Below are positions 12,157-40,297 of a stretch of 64,000 nucleotides of DNA, piece by piece. Position 1 is the stretch's first letter. Each line of letters begins with the position of its first letter. This DNA is from Halisarca cf. caerulea. Its lineage: Eukaryota > Porifera > Demospongiae > Chondrillida > Halisarcidae. The DNA is taken from the NCBI GenBank assembly GCA_963170055.1, contig CAUJGJ010000324.1:102001-166000 (forward strand), given 5' to 3'. The position numbers and the translations under genes were made by a program. The notes under the pieces are model-generated. The model made no database searches. It saw only the letters and a program-made list of their open reading frames with translations, and was not told the origin of the DNA.

Positions 12157-13667
12157 CTTGGAGGAACTCTTGAAGACGTGAAGTCCGATCTGTTGAAGAT
12201 TGAATCAGCTGCTAAAGAAATCAACTTATCTGTTAACCACAGCAAATCCGAAATCATCTGTGTGGATGTTTCTTCACAGTCAGCCATGCTTTCTTTTGCT
12301 TCATCTCTGATTTCTACTCCACCAGAGAATGCCACTCTTTTAGGTTCTCCTATAGGTGGCAGTCAATCCATCGTCTCTTGTCTAAACAGCAAGATTGACA
12401 GCCTCAAGATTCTTGGTGGTAGATTAAAGCAGCTTCATGCCCATGATGCTCTCTGCCTCTTGTGTAATGCCTTCTCCCTGCCTAAAATCTTGTATATCCT
12501 GAGAACAGCACCCTGTGCTGAATCCCCCCTACTCCAAGACTTTGATGACATCCAAAGGTCACTCCTGGAGTCCATCTGCAACATCCAGATCAGTGACATT
12601 GGATGGTTACAGGCTACTCTCCCCATCAAAGCGGGTGGTCTGGGTATCCGGAGTCTAGTCTCGCTGGCACCTTCTGCCTTTTTGGCTTCTGCCGCAGCCT
12701 CTTCTCCCACGGCCCTGGCCATCCTGCCTCAGAGAACCTCTCCTGACAACTCTGCCACCTGCAAAGCCCTGGAAGTCTGGAGAAGTGCCACATCAGCCAA
12801 TCCACCCTCTGGCCTCAATGCTTGCAGGCAAAAATGCTGGGATTCCCCCATCATCCAAGGGCAATTTGCTTCACTTTTGGATGGGGCTGACCTGGTATCC
12901 AGAGCTCATTTGTTGGCTTCTCAACAGAAGGAGGCAGGAGCCTGGCTCAATGCCCCTCCTATCACATCTCTTGGCCTTAGGATGGACAATGAGTGCATCA
13001 GAGTGGCTGTTGGCCTCCGTTTGGGATCTTCTCTTTGCCAGCCTCACAGGTGTTCACTTTGTGGTGAACAAGTAAGCAATCTAGGGTTGCACGGCCTCAG
13101 CTGCAGGAGAAGCCCTGGTAGGATCGCCCGACATGCGGCACTAAACGATTTGGGGAAGCGTGCCCTTGCTGCAGCAGACGTTCCCGCTCAACTGGAGCCC
13201 CATGGCCTTTCACGGTCTGATGGTAAACGTCCTGACGGAGTTACCATCATCCCATGGAGAAATGGTCGATCTCTGGTATGGGATGTCACCTGCAGGGATT
13301 CCTTTGCGCCTACCTACTTGCACCTCTCTAGCTCTAGAGCAGGATCTGTAGCAGACCAGGCCGCTATGGACAAACAGCGGAAGTATTCTGACTTCGCAAG
13401 ATCTTACCACTTTGTACCAATTGCAGTGGAATCTTCGGGAGCATTTGGAAAGGATGCATTAGAATTTTTTCAAGATTTAGGTAGACGTACAAAATCACAA
13501 ACTAAAGATGTTTTATCATATCACAAACTTTGTCAGAGGATTAGTGTCACTATTCAGCGTTTCAACACTGTATCAATTTTAGGTTGCTTAGGCAAGGCTT
13601 AGTGACAATTTAGCTTCTTTTTTTTTAATTTCATTTTATTTTATTTCATCATTGTACATGTCCTGTG

Positions 13668-13704
<37 letters not shown>
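12154..13704 (+). mobile_element. 5'-truncated retroelement with endonuclease-like C-terminus, copy 1
   Basis: One open frame from 12154 to the TAG at 13600-13602, then about 65 bp of 3' UTR and a poly(A) tract (13668-13704). The first codons (ILGGTLEDV) match the sequence just after the YLDDGT motif of the copy at 33861-36188, so the insertion begins inside the RT domain. Downstream blocks: LPIKAGGLGIRS (thumb region), a C-x2-C-x9-H-x3-C zinc-finger-like cluster (CSLCGEQ...HGLSC), then KRPDGVTI...VWDVTC, which resembles the PD-(D/E)xK core of restriction-like endonucleases in R2/R4-type non-LTR elements. No internal stop, so the truncated insertion looks fairly young. Clade assignment is inference. 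Confidence 0.75.

Positions 13705-13747
<43 letters not shown>
13705..13747. repeat. (TA)n tract, 3' flank of retroelement
   Basis: Follows the poly(A) tail of the copy at 12154-13704 without a spacer. Confidence 0.95.
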
Positions 13748-13753
<6 letters not shown>

Positions 13754-13770
13754 ATGTATAATATTGTGCA

Positions 13771-13908
13771 GGTGAGCATGAGGGATTGACAGCACATGTA
13801 TGTAGTCCCGTGTAGCCAGATCCATACTGGCCGTGACTGTCACTGTGTCAGTCACAACAAGCATGGGTCTGGCTATGCGGGACTATATCCCAGCCATGCT
13901 CATTTGAC
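13771..13908. mobile_element. Short foldback (MITE-like) element
   Basis: GTGAGCATGAGGGA and TAGTCCCGTGTAGCCAGATC in the left arm are complemented, with a few mismatches, by GGTCTGGCTATGCGGGACTA and CCAGCCATGCTCAT in the right arm. About 138 bp. Confidence 0.55.
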
Positions 13909-14489
13909 ATTTTACCCCCAGCACCCCCACCAACTCTTCGTTTTTTTTGTTTATACACCAATTGCACAATTAACCGTACTGTAACTATTACATACAATAT
14001 GTAAATATCATATCCATGCAGGGCATTTTTGCTTCAGACAATTGACGTTGCCATCCATTGTGGAAATGCTGCCTCTGTTTTTGGATCCTGTAATGCAAGT
14101 GGTCCTTATGTCTGTGATTAGTATAATTTGTTTGTTTGTGTTCAGCCTTTATTTGAGTTTATTCATTGCTTTGTAATGTTAATCTGTTTTGAGCCTGTGC
14201 TTAGTAATTTTTGTTTGTGCTTGTGATAATTTCTGTTATGTAAAGTTGGTGTTGCTGTCGTTATCATTGTTATATATTTTATATTTAATAAGTATCATAA
14301 CAATAATACTACTAATAATAATGCATGTGATCTAGAGTGTATGTTTGTGATAAGTAATAATTTTTGTTTGTTTGTGTTTATTTGTTGTTTAGTAATTCTT
14401 GTTTGTACTTTTTGAGCTTTTATTTCTGTTATGTAAATTATTATAATCTATAATGTAATAAAGTTATCGTAATAATAATTAGTTGCTGC
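13909..14489. other. Non-coding stretch with an imperfect tandem duplication
   Basis: Two AT-rich units near 14190-14340 and 14355-14485 resemble each other (shared TTTCTGTTATGTAAA and AATAATAAT segments). It may be the 3' UTR of the decayed LINE that begins just to the right on the minus strand. No gene seen. Confidence 0.4.
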
Positions 14490-16140
14490 GCATTTGCTTT
14501 GGTTCAAGGATAGGTTCCATTTCCTGCACCGTGAACACAGGGAGTCGATGTCGCTTTGTAGAAGAACTGGATCGGTAAAATCAGTATAATGGATATGATG
14601 AACTTGGTGTCGTCAGCGAATAGGTACTAAGCAGAAGTGTGTAAGATGGCATTGGACAGAAGAAATGAGATTGCCCTAGAATACTACCCTGGGCTGGGTT
14701 CGCCTGACAATGCAGGTAGTAGGGGTGATCGATGATTCCCGGAAATGCTGACATAGTGGTGATGATCTTTCAGGTATTTGTTAAACCATAGCCACAAGGA
14801 CCCAGTGATGTCTATTATCCAGAGTTTAGACAGGAGTTTGCTGTGTGGTATAGTGTTGAAGCTTTCTCAAATCTGAAATCAGCAATGGTCACAGCAAGTT
14901 CTACCATCTAATGATGAGTATACGTTGGAGTGGGATGTTAAGAGTTGGGTAAGGCATGATTGATTGTAGAGGAAACCAAATTACATTGTTGATTTGAGGC
15001 CATATGAAGTTGATGATCACTTTCGAGTATTTTGGAAAGGATGCACAACAGCAAGATGGGGCGATAGTTTGTTACATTTGATGAGTCTCCTCCACCTTAG
15101 TGGATTGGTATGAATTTTCCACTCAATTAGGGATGGAACTGTTCTGTAAAGATGTATAGAAGAGCGCAGTGAGTGGGATGGTTATAGGGAGGTTGCACAT
15201 TCTTTAACTACTTTGGGGCTCAAGTCATCACACCCAGGAGACTTGGAGGGCCAGGTCGAGGTTGGACAGTACCCAGAGTACTTCAGAATTGTCCAGGGTG
15301 ATGCATGGTGTGTAGCTGGTTAGTAGGGGTGGCCATGGGGAGCTGATTGATTGGGAATAAGGTGAGGGTACTTCTGGTGAAGATGGAATTGAAGTATGTA
15401 CTTGCTAAAGGTGGCTGCCTTCTTGGCTGGGTTGTGGATCACTTTTGTTTTATGTATGATGATCAGTATTGATAACTTGCTATGTGACAGACTTTTCAGA
15501 CCGATGGCAGAAATTTTCTTGGGGTTACGAAGGTGGGACTTGATCAGATGAAGTTCGCATGATTGTTTAAATGTCTGGATTAAAGTGGTCAAGGTCTTTC
15601 TCAAGTTGAGCCAATTTAGAAAGTTTAAAGCTATAGTTGGATTGTGAGTCAAGGAGTGGGGAAGGGTACATGTATAGTTGATTTTATGGTGGCCGGTGTG
15701 AACTACTTAGGAAATGGTTTTGCAGCTGATCTAACTGTGAGGATGTGCAGCAAGCTTAAGGATGCAGCCACGATCATCCTTTTCATGAGTAGCCATGCAT
15801 GCGACTAATATATTGTTGCGTGCTCTCAGCATGTTGGTATGTGTTGGAGACTATTGGCTATACCGGATAGTCTGTAGAAGTCAGCTTTGGAGGTACTGTA
15901 GATGCATTTGTTTTGAGCGTGTTGTGTGGCATGATGTTTAGAAAGATGGGGGACACTAAAAGTGATTAGATAGTTGTTAGACTTTGTTGCACATGTGTGT
16001 CAGGGTCAACTTTTAAGTGGAGTATGTTGTCTGAGTTGTTGGGGTCAGGACCAGGTCTAGGCTGCTACCATGAATGTGGGTGGCTAAAGCATTCTTCTGT
16101 TAACAGACTTGCGTGTCAGATAGAAGTGGGCCTTCCCTTC
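14490..16140 (-). pseudogene. Strongly decayed LINE, minus strand
   Basis: Short blocks match the better preserved LINE at 8669-11935 in the same order: the ACTACCCTGGG block of RT motif B (near 14683), the Lys/Trp-rich segment after motif A (near 14770-14880), the SIPNEWKI-like block (near 15110), the linker with NPKKISAIGLKSLSHSKLS (near 15500), and the endonuclease end (near 16080). Stops and indels throughout. A 110-codon open stretch at 15320-15652 is a remnant, not a gene. Confidence 0.65.
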
Positions 16141-16239
16141 AATAGTGACTGACTTCACTCTATCATTATTATTACCATAGATATTCTATATTCTATACTA
16201 TAGCTATGCATACATACCCTACTATTGTACTATTTTATA

Positions 16240-16433
16240 CAGTGAAACCTCTATAACAAGGACACCACTGGGACCACAGTAAACTGTCCTGTATATGGAG
16301 GTGTCCTTATTTCAGAGGTTTCAAATGTACATATATGTCAGAGTGAGGAACTTCAAACGGGACAAAGCAGTGGTGTCCCGCTTGAGGAGGTTTCTGAATT
16401 TCAGAGGTGTCCTTTAAAATAGAGGTTTCACTG
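16240..16433. mobile_element. MITE with CAGTGAAACCTCT ends
   Basis: The terminal inverted repeats CAGTGAAACCTCT and AGAGGTTTCACTG are flanked by TA on both sides. About 194 bp. A diverged relative lies in a gene C intron at 54434-54631. A TA target duplication and a CAG start fit the Tc1/mariner/pogo superfamily. Confidence 0.7.
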
Positions 16434-16435
16434 TA

Positions 16436-17459
16436 GTACCAAGACCCTAAAACACCTGCATGTAGTCGTGTATATAAAATAATATACGTTTAATGTATAT
16501 ATAATGTAATATAATATGTTGTGCATAATATTATAATACGTATACGGGCAATGTGAACTAGCGTTTCCGAGAGTTAGGAAATTCGGCGAATCATCTTATT
16601 CGAAGCTCAGACCGTATTCGGAGCTGAAATGGTCAATAATACAAGAAAGTCTATTCATACTACGTGTATCACAGCCTCTAGAAGTTTTTGAGATCTCCAC
16701 TATTCAGAATCGCGTAAGTCTTGTCCATTTATCGACCCCCATATTGATTTTTGCTACTTATGTTCGTGACGGTGTGTTTCTTGTGTTCCTTAGTGCCCAA
16801 ACAAATAATACTGTCTAATGGGATGAGAAATAGTGCGACTAGATATACTAGCATCGCTGTAAATTTGACCGTGCTTAAAGTACATAGATATCATAGGTAA
16901 CTCTTTCTCCACTTTTTTTACGTGAATAATTATCGTTATTTTTAACCAATATAGCACACATACGTTTCATATTATGTATAGAGTATCTATGGCCTAAGTA
17001 AGCACTTGCCACACTTGCCAGCACGAAGAAACTAGCTGTCACTGCCATTTCCAGCTCGATTTGTTGTCTGTATACGAAGACCAGCTCGATTTGTTCTGTT
17101 CATACGAAGACCAGCTGCATGTCGGCATATATGACTACATCTGGTTTGACTCCATACTATTGCCATGCCCTATTATTAGGGTTTTATTGGGCTGGGGGAG
17201 GGACCCACTGGTACAAATTTCTTGAAAATACTGACCCTGGAACAAACTTGTAAGGACTCTCTTGTACAATGTATCAATCAATCAATATTTGTGTGCCACA
17301 CCAATAGTTGTAGGTGTTAGGACTCTGAATAGGTCCTTTGTAGCACTGATCACAAAGCATGATACACAGTGAGCTAAATCCATATAATACATTCATACGT
17401 ATGTCCTAGGTGATAAGTTACACACCAATGTGAGCACTCCACATTAGCTAACACACATT
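16436..17459. other. Non-coding stretch
   Basis: AT-rich, with a short tandem duplication near 17053-17114 (ACCAGCTCGATTTGTT repeated). No domain recognised on either strand. Confidence 0.4.
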
Positions 17460-18310
17460 TTCAGATATTTCTATTAGCTCATGCAACAGACAGTATTCTA
17501 GCTGTTCAATTGACTAGTGACATTCCCAGAGGCAACCCAGTTAGTATGGGATCTGTTGTAAGTGGCTCCCTGATATGGTTCCAGGCAGGACATTTCAGAA
17601 ACCAGTGGCCAACATCTTCAACCTCCCTGCTCTTACACTCCTTGTAAAGTCTTTCTTACCTTGCCAGTCCTTTCCGCCTGCTAATCTCAATTTGAAAGGG
17701 TACCGGCCATCCTCTCAGCTTCACTAGCATCATCCTCTCCCTCTTTTTCCTCACCACAGCACAGCTTTATTTTACCTGAAGATCAGAAATCTCTAGCAGC
17801 ATGCACAGCTTCAGTTTCTTCTTCATGTACTTGAACTGTAACTCTCCTCCAAGCAGCACTTTCCAACATCTTGATCCCCAACCTCACAATCTGACAATCT
17901 CCTAATGCATGGCATCTATTTCCATGCCGCTCCTTCTGAAGTCACCATTACACTTAGTCATATTCTTCACCCATATTCCCTTGCTACACTCCGCAGCTTC
18001 CCTTGCTTCCCTTTAAGAGCCTAGCATTGTATTTCTCCACACCCAACACCTCCAGCCGAAATAAACCACACACACCTTTGCTTTCCACATCAAAGATCAC
18101 ACATTTATTTCAAACCACAGGGATGTCTTAGGGTGAAGGTCTCCCACACAAAATAGAAACATCAATTCGGAAGGCACACAACTGAACCTGTTCAATTGCA
18201 TGCAGACGTCTAGATACTGTACCCCTGTACTTCAGCGTCATACATTAGTGTCGACTCAACCAATGAACCCATCAGCTTTCTATGTATACCAACTGTACAT
18301 TTTGGGATCC
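17460..18310 (-). pseudogene. Decayed LINE C-terminal fragment, minus strand
   Basis: Minus-strand translation in shifting frames gives SLVESTLMYDAEVQG (near 18215-18260; compare the LLYG.EVWG motif after LINE RT domains) and, further on, VEDVGHWFLKCPAWNHIREPL (near 17540-17620), the ExxxHxxxxC-type region at LINE C-termini. This family differs from the LINE at 8669-11935. Not functional. Confidence 0.55.
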
Positions 18311-18461
18311 CCTGGAACAAAATTTGAAATAATATTGCATGGGCCATATAAGTTCAATATTGATGTATAATTGTATTTCCAAGCAAAACTAGTAAAAATA
18401 CCTTAAAATTTAAAGTAAAAATTAGCATTGAGGAATAACGTACTTTTGTTTGATAAGTATA

Positions 18462-18563
18462 GGTTATCGCATGAGGTAGAGGTTGCAATGGAATTTATCA
18501 CCCGAGGTGCGAAGTGCTGAGGGCAATAAATTCCATTGCAACCGATACCGAATTGCGATAACC
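18462..18563. repeat. Long inverted repeat (hairpin)
   Basis: Outer arms GGTTATCGCA (18462-18471) and TGCGATAACC (18554-18563); inner arms GGTTGCAATGGAATTTAT (18481-18498) and its exact complement (18526-18543); loop of about 27 bp. It sits immediately left of the recombinase-bearing element. Confidence 0.8.
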
Positions 18564-18568
18564 GCCTT

Positions 18569-20305
18569 ACACAACGTGTGCGTGAGCGTTTATTTTGAAT
18601 GGAATGCGCGGGCTTTTTAGCGGGAATGTGCGGAATTTTTAGCGATAGTCGTTTGTGTGTACAGTACCGATGGCAGCTGAACAACTAGAAGAAGACCAGC
18701 TACTATTGAAGGCATCACAAGACTTTGATAAAGAATGAGAGAGAGAAGAAGACTGTTTGCTGTTGGCCGCTTCACAACAGATTGAAAAGAGATGCGGTGC
18801 ATTGATGACAGATGGTGACCTCCAGTCAGCTGTTCCAGCCCAAGTTTCTGCAAATACCCGACGAACCAACAACTGGTCCTCTAATACCTGGCAGGCTTGG
18901 GCTACTGCTCGCAATAGATTAGGTGGTATATGTCAGCAGAACACGTTTCTCCGGATATTTTTCGATTATCGGACGAAGAATTAGTGGTGTGGATGCCTCG
19001 TTTCGTGATGGAAATAAGAAGCAAGGATGGCAGTTACTACCCCCCCCCCCCCCCGAACACGTTATACTCATTGGTGATGGGACTTCAGCGCCTACTTTGT
19101 GATGGAACGAGATCGATTAATTTGCTCACCGATGTCCGTTTTCACCAATTGCGGCAAGTTCTCGATTCAGAAATGTGAAGATTGCGTGCCCAAGGTTTAG
19201 GTACGAAGGTGAAGAAAGCAGAGCCACTTACAGCTGAAGACGAGGATGCACTATGGGAGAAAGGCTCTTTGGGGGACCATTCCCCTCAAAGTTTGTTGGA
19301 TACGCTGATATTCTATTTGGAAATGTGTTTCGCGCTGAGAAGTGATGATGAGCATTGCCGCCTCAGATTCAATCAACCCTTGCCAAATTGAAGTAAAGCA
19401 GGATGAAGCAAGCAGCCAGAATTATCTTCAGTACACAGAATCATCGAGGTGGTTTGGTTGATAGGAAAGTGAAGCCAAAGCAGGTTATTGCAGTAGCCAA
19501 CGTGGATAACCCTGAACGATGTGTTGTTAGGCTGTTTGTGAAGTATATTTCAAAGAGGCCTCAAGGTGCACCAGATGCAGTATTCTATTTGCAGCCTCTT
19601 CTTAATTGGAGTGATTCTGTGTGGTACTCAAGGAAACCCGTCGGTCACAACAAGTTAGCCTCCACTGTGAAGAGACTGTGTACTGAAGTTGGTGTGAGTG
19701 GTTATAAGACAAACCACTCACTCAGAAGAACTGCTGCAACACGGCTTTTTCAAGCTGGATGTGATGAGCAGCTTATCATGGATGTTATGGGGCACAGAAG
19801 CATAGATGGTGTTCGGCAGTACAAGGAAGTGTCACACGATCAGCGTAAAGCTCTGTCTGATGTCATCCAGAACCCCAGTAAAAAGCCCAAGTATGCTGAC
19901 AAAGATGGCGATACACAAGTTGACAAATCAGCATTTCAGGATATTATCCAGAAGTCCTTTACCATTAGTGGAAACATACAGAACCTCGTAATCAATATCA
20001 CTCATCAATCAGAAAAAGACTTATAGCCTTTGTTTGCTATAATCATGGTGTTATCATAGATACTTGAACCATGTACTCGAACAGTTACTATGCATGGTGT
20101 TGTAGTCTATAGGTATGATTGTAACAGTTACTGTGTACTTTTCTGTGAAGATTCAGATTAATCTCTGGTAAAACCTTGTACAATGTCATATTTATAGTAG
20201 TAAGAGCCCTGGGCTGATGAAGACTTAGAGACCTATCCATAGGTTGATAAGAGATTTATCGACCTGACCACATCAAAAGAAATGCTCACGCACAGTTGTG
20301 TAATA
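18569..20305 (+). mobile_element. Tyrosine-recombinase element (Crypton-like), broken, with inverted repeats
   Basis: The left end, TTACACAACGTGTGCGTGAG (from 18568), reappears inverted, with small differences, at about 20277-20304. The interior encodes a broken tyrosine recombinase. Cryptons are usually described without terminal inverted repeats, so either the repeats belong to a foldback into which the gene was captured, or this is a different recombinase-bearing family. Confidence 0.55.
18671..20026 (+). pseudogene. Broken tyrosine recombinase (Crypton/DUF3504-like)
   Basis: The reading frame starts at the ATG near 18671 (MAAEQLEEDQ), meets a TGA near 18737, continues through NNWSSNTWQAWA, shifts frame near 18930 into LVVWMPRFVMEIRSKDGS, and meets further stops at 19176-19178 and near 19389. 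A C15 run at 19041-19055 lies within the Tyr-Pro-Pro region and is a likely slippage site. The C-terminal part (19403-20026) is open and holds the catalytic core of a tyrosine recombinase: NHSLRRTAATRLFQAG (H-x2-R), MGHRSIDGVRQYKEVS (H-x-x-S... and the tyrosine nucleophile). The family cuts and rejoins DNA through a 3'-phosphotyrosine. Not functional as it stands. Confidence 0.8.
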
Positions 20306-22103
20306 GACAATACACAACAAACACGTAAAAATGTGACCAAGCAATTGCTACAATGCCATTTTTATTTCTGTTCCATATGAGTCCAGTTATTTTATAGCAC
20401 TCATCTAGACCATTTGTAGCTCGTAAGCAGTGGTCAAGGCGCAATACTACGTATAACTTGATAGTCTGCAATAACCCGGTATTAATTGGTTATGTATCCT
20501 GCAACCCTGGCTCATTGATTCGAGGTACTGTATATCCTGTTATAACAATATCCAATGCTTATTCCAGGTGGGGTTGAGGGTGGGGTCCATTCTCTTTTCA
20601 TGAGGATAAAGTGATTCCCATTGACAGATGGCTTCAGTACACAAACCCATCTCTGTAATGTATTTATACTTCACCATTTCAAACAGCTAAGGTTGCAGCT
20701 TATACATTTTCTTCTAGCCCTTCTTTTCTTTCATTCATCAAAGTTTGTCAAGCGGTCACAAGGGTACTCTGTGTTGATTGGGGCGAGCCTGAGCGAGCCC
20801 CACAATGATGCAATGTACATGAGTTGTGTCTGTGGCTGGCTGGATATGTACTGTATAGTGCCTAATTCTTTGGCACCCTTATTATTCGGCAACCAGCCAA
20901 ACAGGATCAGGTTATACTCTAATTTCTGCCGAAAAGTAGCATTCCCTAATTTTTAGTCTTTGACTCTAATTATTTGTCAGTTACAAAGTTTAAACTATAC
21001 GTAGATTGGTTTTCCTCACTCTTTGCTTGTTAGTTATCTATCAAGGCACGGGGCAGCATCAATCATTTGGACATTCAAGTTCCTTGCTCAAAAATTGGTA
21101 AATAACTGAACGAATATAGGCATATATATGCATATACACGTATATACGGCATATACACGCATACCTTCTAGAATGTCCTATTCCCCAAATTTACACTTTA
21201 AGAAGAGTTAAGCATCGATTTCAGCCTCCCACTGGTAAATGTACACATGATAACTATGAAAAGAAACGGTTACGACAATTCAGCCATTGTACCTAATTTT
21301 TCAGCGTGACCCTAATTTGACGTTATAATTCCCTATTTTTTTGTTGCCCTTCCAGTTCTTACCATTGTATCTCTAATTGCCGACCTCAACCTGAAATTTG
21401 TGGAATATATGGTATGTACGTACGCACACTTTTCAATCGGTTTTTAGCTTTTACTGCATTCCTGTGCTAAAACCCACCCCATGGACCGATCCATGCATAG
21501 TGTGCACACAACTACACAAAGCCCACATGCAGTGGGCAGCCATCACTGATGGCCTTTAGGCCTATGAGGAAACAATGGGCTGTTCATCGATTGTCTTTAT
21601 GCCTCTACCAGTACCTCAGGCTTGCCCCCACGATGATACTTATCTTCCTAGTAATAGTTAAGTATGTAGTCAAGCACTTATGTATCTTCGAATTCCTTTC
21701 TTATACACAGGTGATCTATTTCTTTTATGTGTACTTGATTCTTGTGAACAGCAACTAGGTATGCTTGGACCACTTATGCCTCTATCACAAGAAGAAATCC
21801 CACTAACGTGGAACAATCTTAGAATATACACAGAGGAGTTCATATTATACTCTTGAGACATTTGTTTCTGGTGGAATGAAGTTTACAGGCTCCAAATCTT
21901 ATGAGGTTGTGCCCCCCTTGTTTTCCATATAAGCACCCCTTCCCCCACACATGAAACAATTTCTAATTGAAAGCCTGTTAGCCCTATAATTGCAGTTTCA
22001 TGTTTGTGAAGGCAAATGAGTTACAGGTTAAGAGTTTCTGTGCTGTAATGTTTAATGCACAATATCTGAATTATATAATTGGCTGCCTTCTCTCTCTTTA
22101 CAG
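20306..22103. other. Intergenic, 5' flank of gene B
   Basis: No domain recognised. A splice-acceptor-like site (pyrimidine run then ACAG, ending 22103) suggests that at least one non-coding 5' exon of gene B lies in or left of this stretch. A short GCGAGCCTGAGCGAGCCC direct repeat lies near 20785. Confidence 0.4.
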
Positions 22104-22155
22104 GTGTATCAAGTTGTATTTGTCAATTTAATGGCTTTTATCAAGAATTCTGGAT

Positions 22156-39124
<16,969 letters not shown>

Positions 39125-39763
39125 ATATTCAATCATCTCAGTGTACTTTATGCTCAGACTTGTTACTATGTCTTGTGCCTATCCATGTGTGTGCTTTTCA
39201 TGTACTTGCTATTGAGTTACATAATGCATGTGTGCAGAAACATATGCAGTATTTGGTGTTAGAATGTGTACAATGAACATTGTGATGGCGTAGAGTGTAG
39301 GATAATGTTCTCTAAGGGCTCAATGGAAGCAGTTAAGACTATATACATATGATTGCACTTTTGCATCTCTGTATGGTACAGTATATGGTGTCCGTTTCTT
39401 AGGACCTGGAGTAAATATTTGTATTATGCTAAATCAGTATGTGAGTAATATTTCAATTTTGTACTTTGTCCAACTAAAGGTTATAGTCTCATTCCCGGAC
39501 CCACTTCTGGCCGCCAGTTTATTCTACCTGGAAAGATTTATTTCCTGGCGGAATGATATGATGGCCAGAAGTAGGACTGAGAACAGCTAATTAAAGTGCG
39601 TACACCTAATTGCCACACACACATGTATAGAGAACATATAGGGTTTATGTGAGTGGTTTGTACCCAACACAGTACTAGTACTGTAGCTACCATTATAGTA
39701 TCTTATCTACTTGCCTGCATTCAGTATTCCCTTTACAAAATATCTTAACTTTTTACATGACAG
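39125..39763. other. Gap between genes B and C
   Basis: About 640 bp. It contains a foldback at 39486-39594. An initiating ATG for gene C was not found with confidence; the first recognised gene C exon begins at an acceptor (TTTTTACATGACAG) at 39763. Either a small first exon is hidden here or further left, or B and C share 5' exons. Confidence 0.5.
39486..39594. mobile_element. Small foldback element
   Basis: The arms ACTTCTGGCC (near 39503) and GGCCAGAAGT (near 39563), with flanking GGACCC/GTAGGAC and CTCATT/CTGAGAAC segments, pair as an imperfect inverted repeat of about 105 bp. A second inner pair is CCGCCAG/CTGGCGG. Confidence 0.5.
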
Positions 39764-40297
39764 GTATCATCTAAACCCAAGAACAATCCTCAACCCTCTG
39801 TTAGTGATGTTAAGTATCCATTGAGTAGATCCAAGCTCTCTTTGGTTGCCAGTACTCCTAACTCTGCAGGTGGGCCATCAGATACTGCAATTTCTTTGAA
39901 GACTGGAATTAAGCCTTCATTTTGCACCAGCACATCAAAGAACACTGCTGGACCACCTACCGCTGCCAGCACTTCAAAGAACATGGTTACGTCCTCTACT
40001 GTTACCAGCACTCTGAAGGATACGGTGAGACCCTCAACTGTCTTCAAAAGTCTGAAAACCACTGTAAAATCTTCTGCTATCACCACTACAAAGGACACTG
40101 TAGCATCCTCTACAGTTGCCAGCACTCCCAAAAACACTGCCAAGCCCTCTCCTTTTGCCAATACTCCAAAGAAAACTGTAGAGCACTCTACTGTTGGCAG
40201 CACACCAAGGGACACTGCTAAACCCTTTATTGTCACCAACACTCCAAAGACTTTTGGAGGAGCCTCCAACATCTCTAGCAATCCTGATAAATGGATG
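39764..40297 (+). CDS. Gene C first recognised exon: Ser/Thr/Pro/Lys-rich repeats
   Basis: 178 codons, phase 0 at both ends. From about 39910 to 40260 it contains eight or nine imperfect units of about 15 residues of the form STPKNTxKPSxVxST, encoded by about 45-bp units. No Met start; an in-frame TGA lies just left of the acceptor, so the frame cannot extend upstream without splicing. Probably disordered. Confidence 0.7.
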
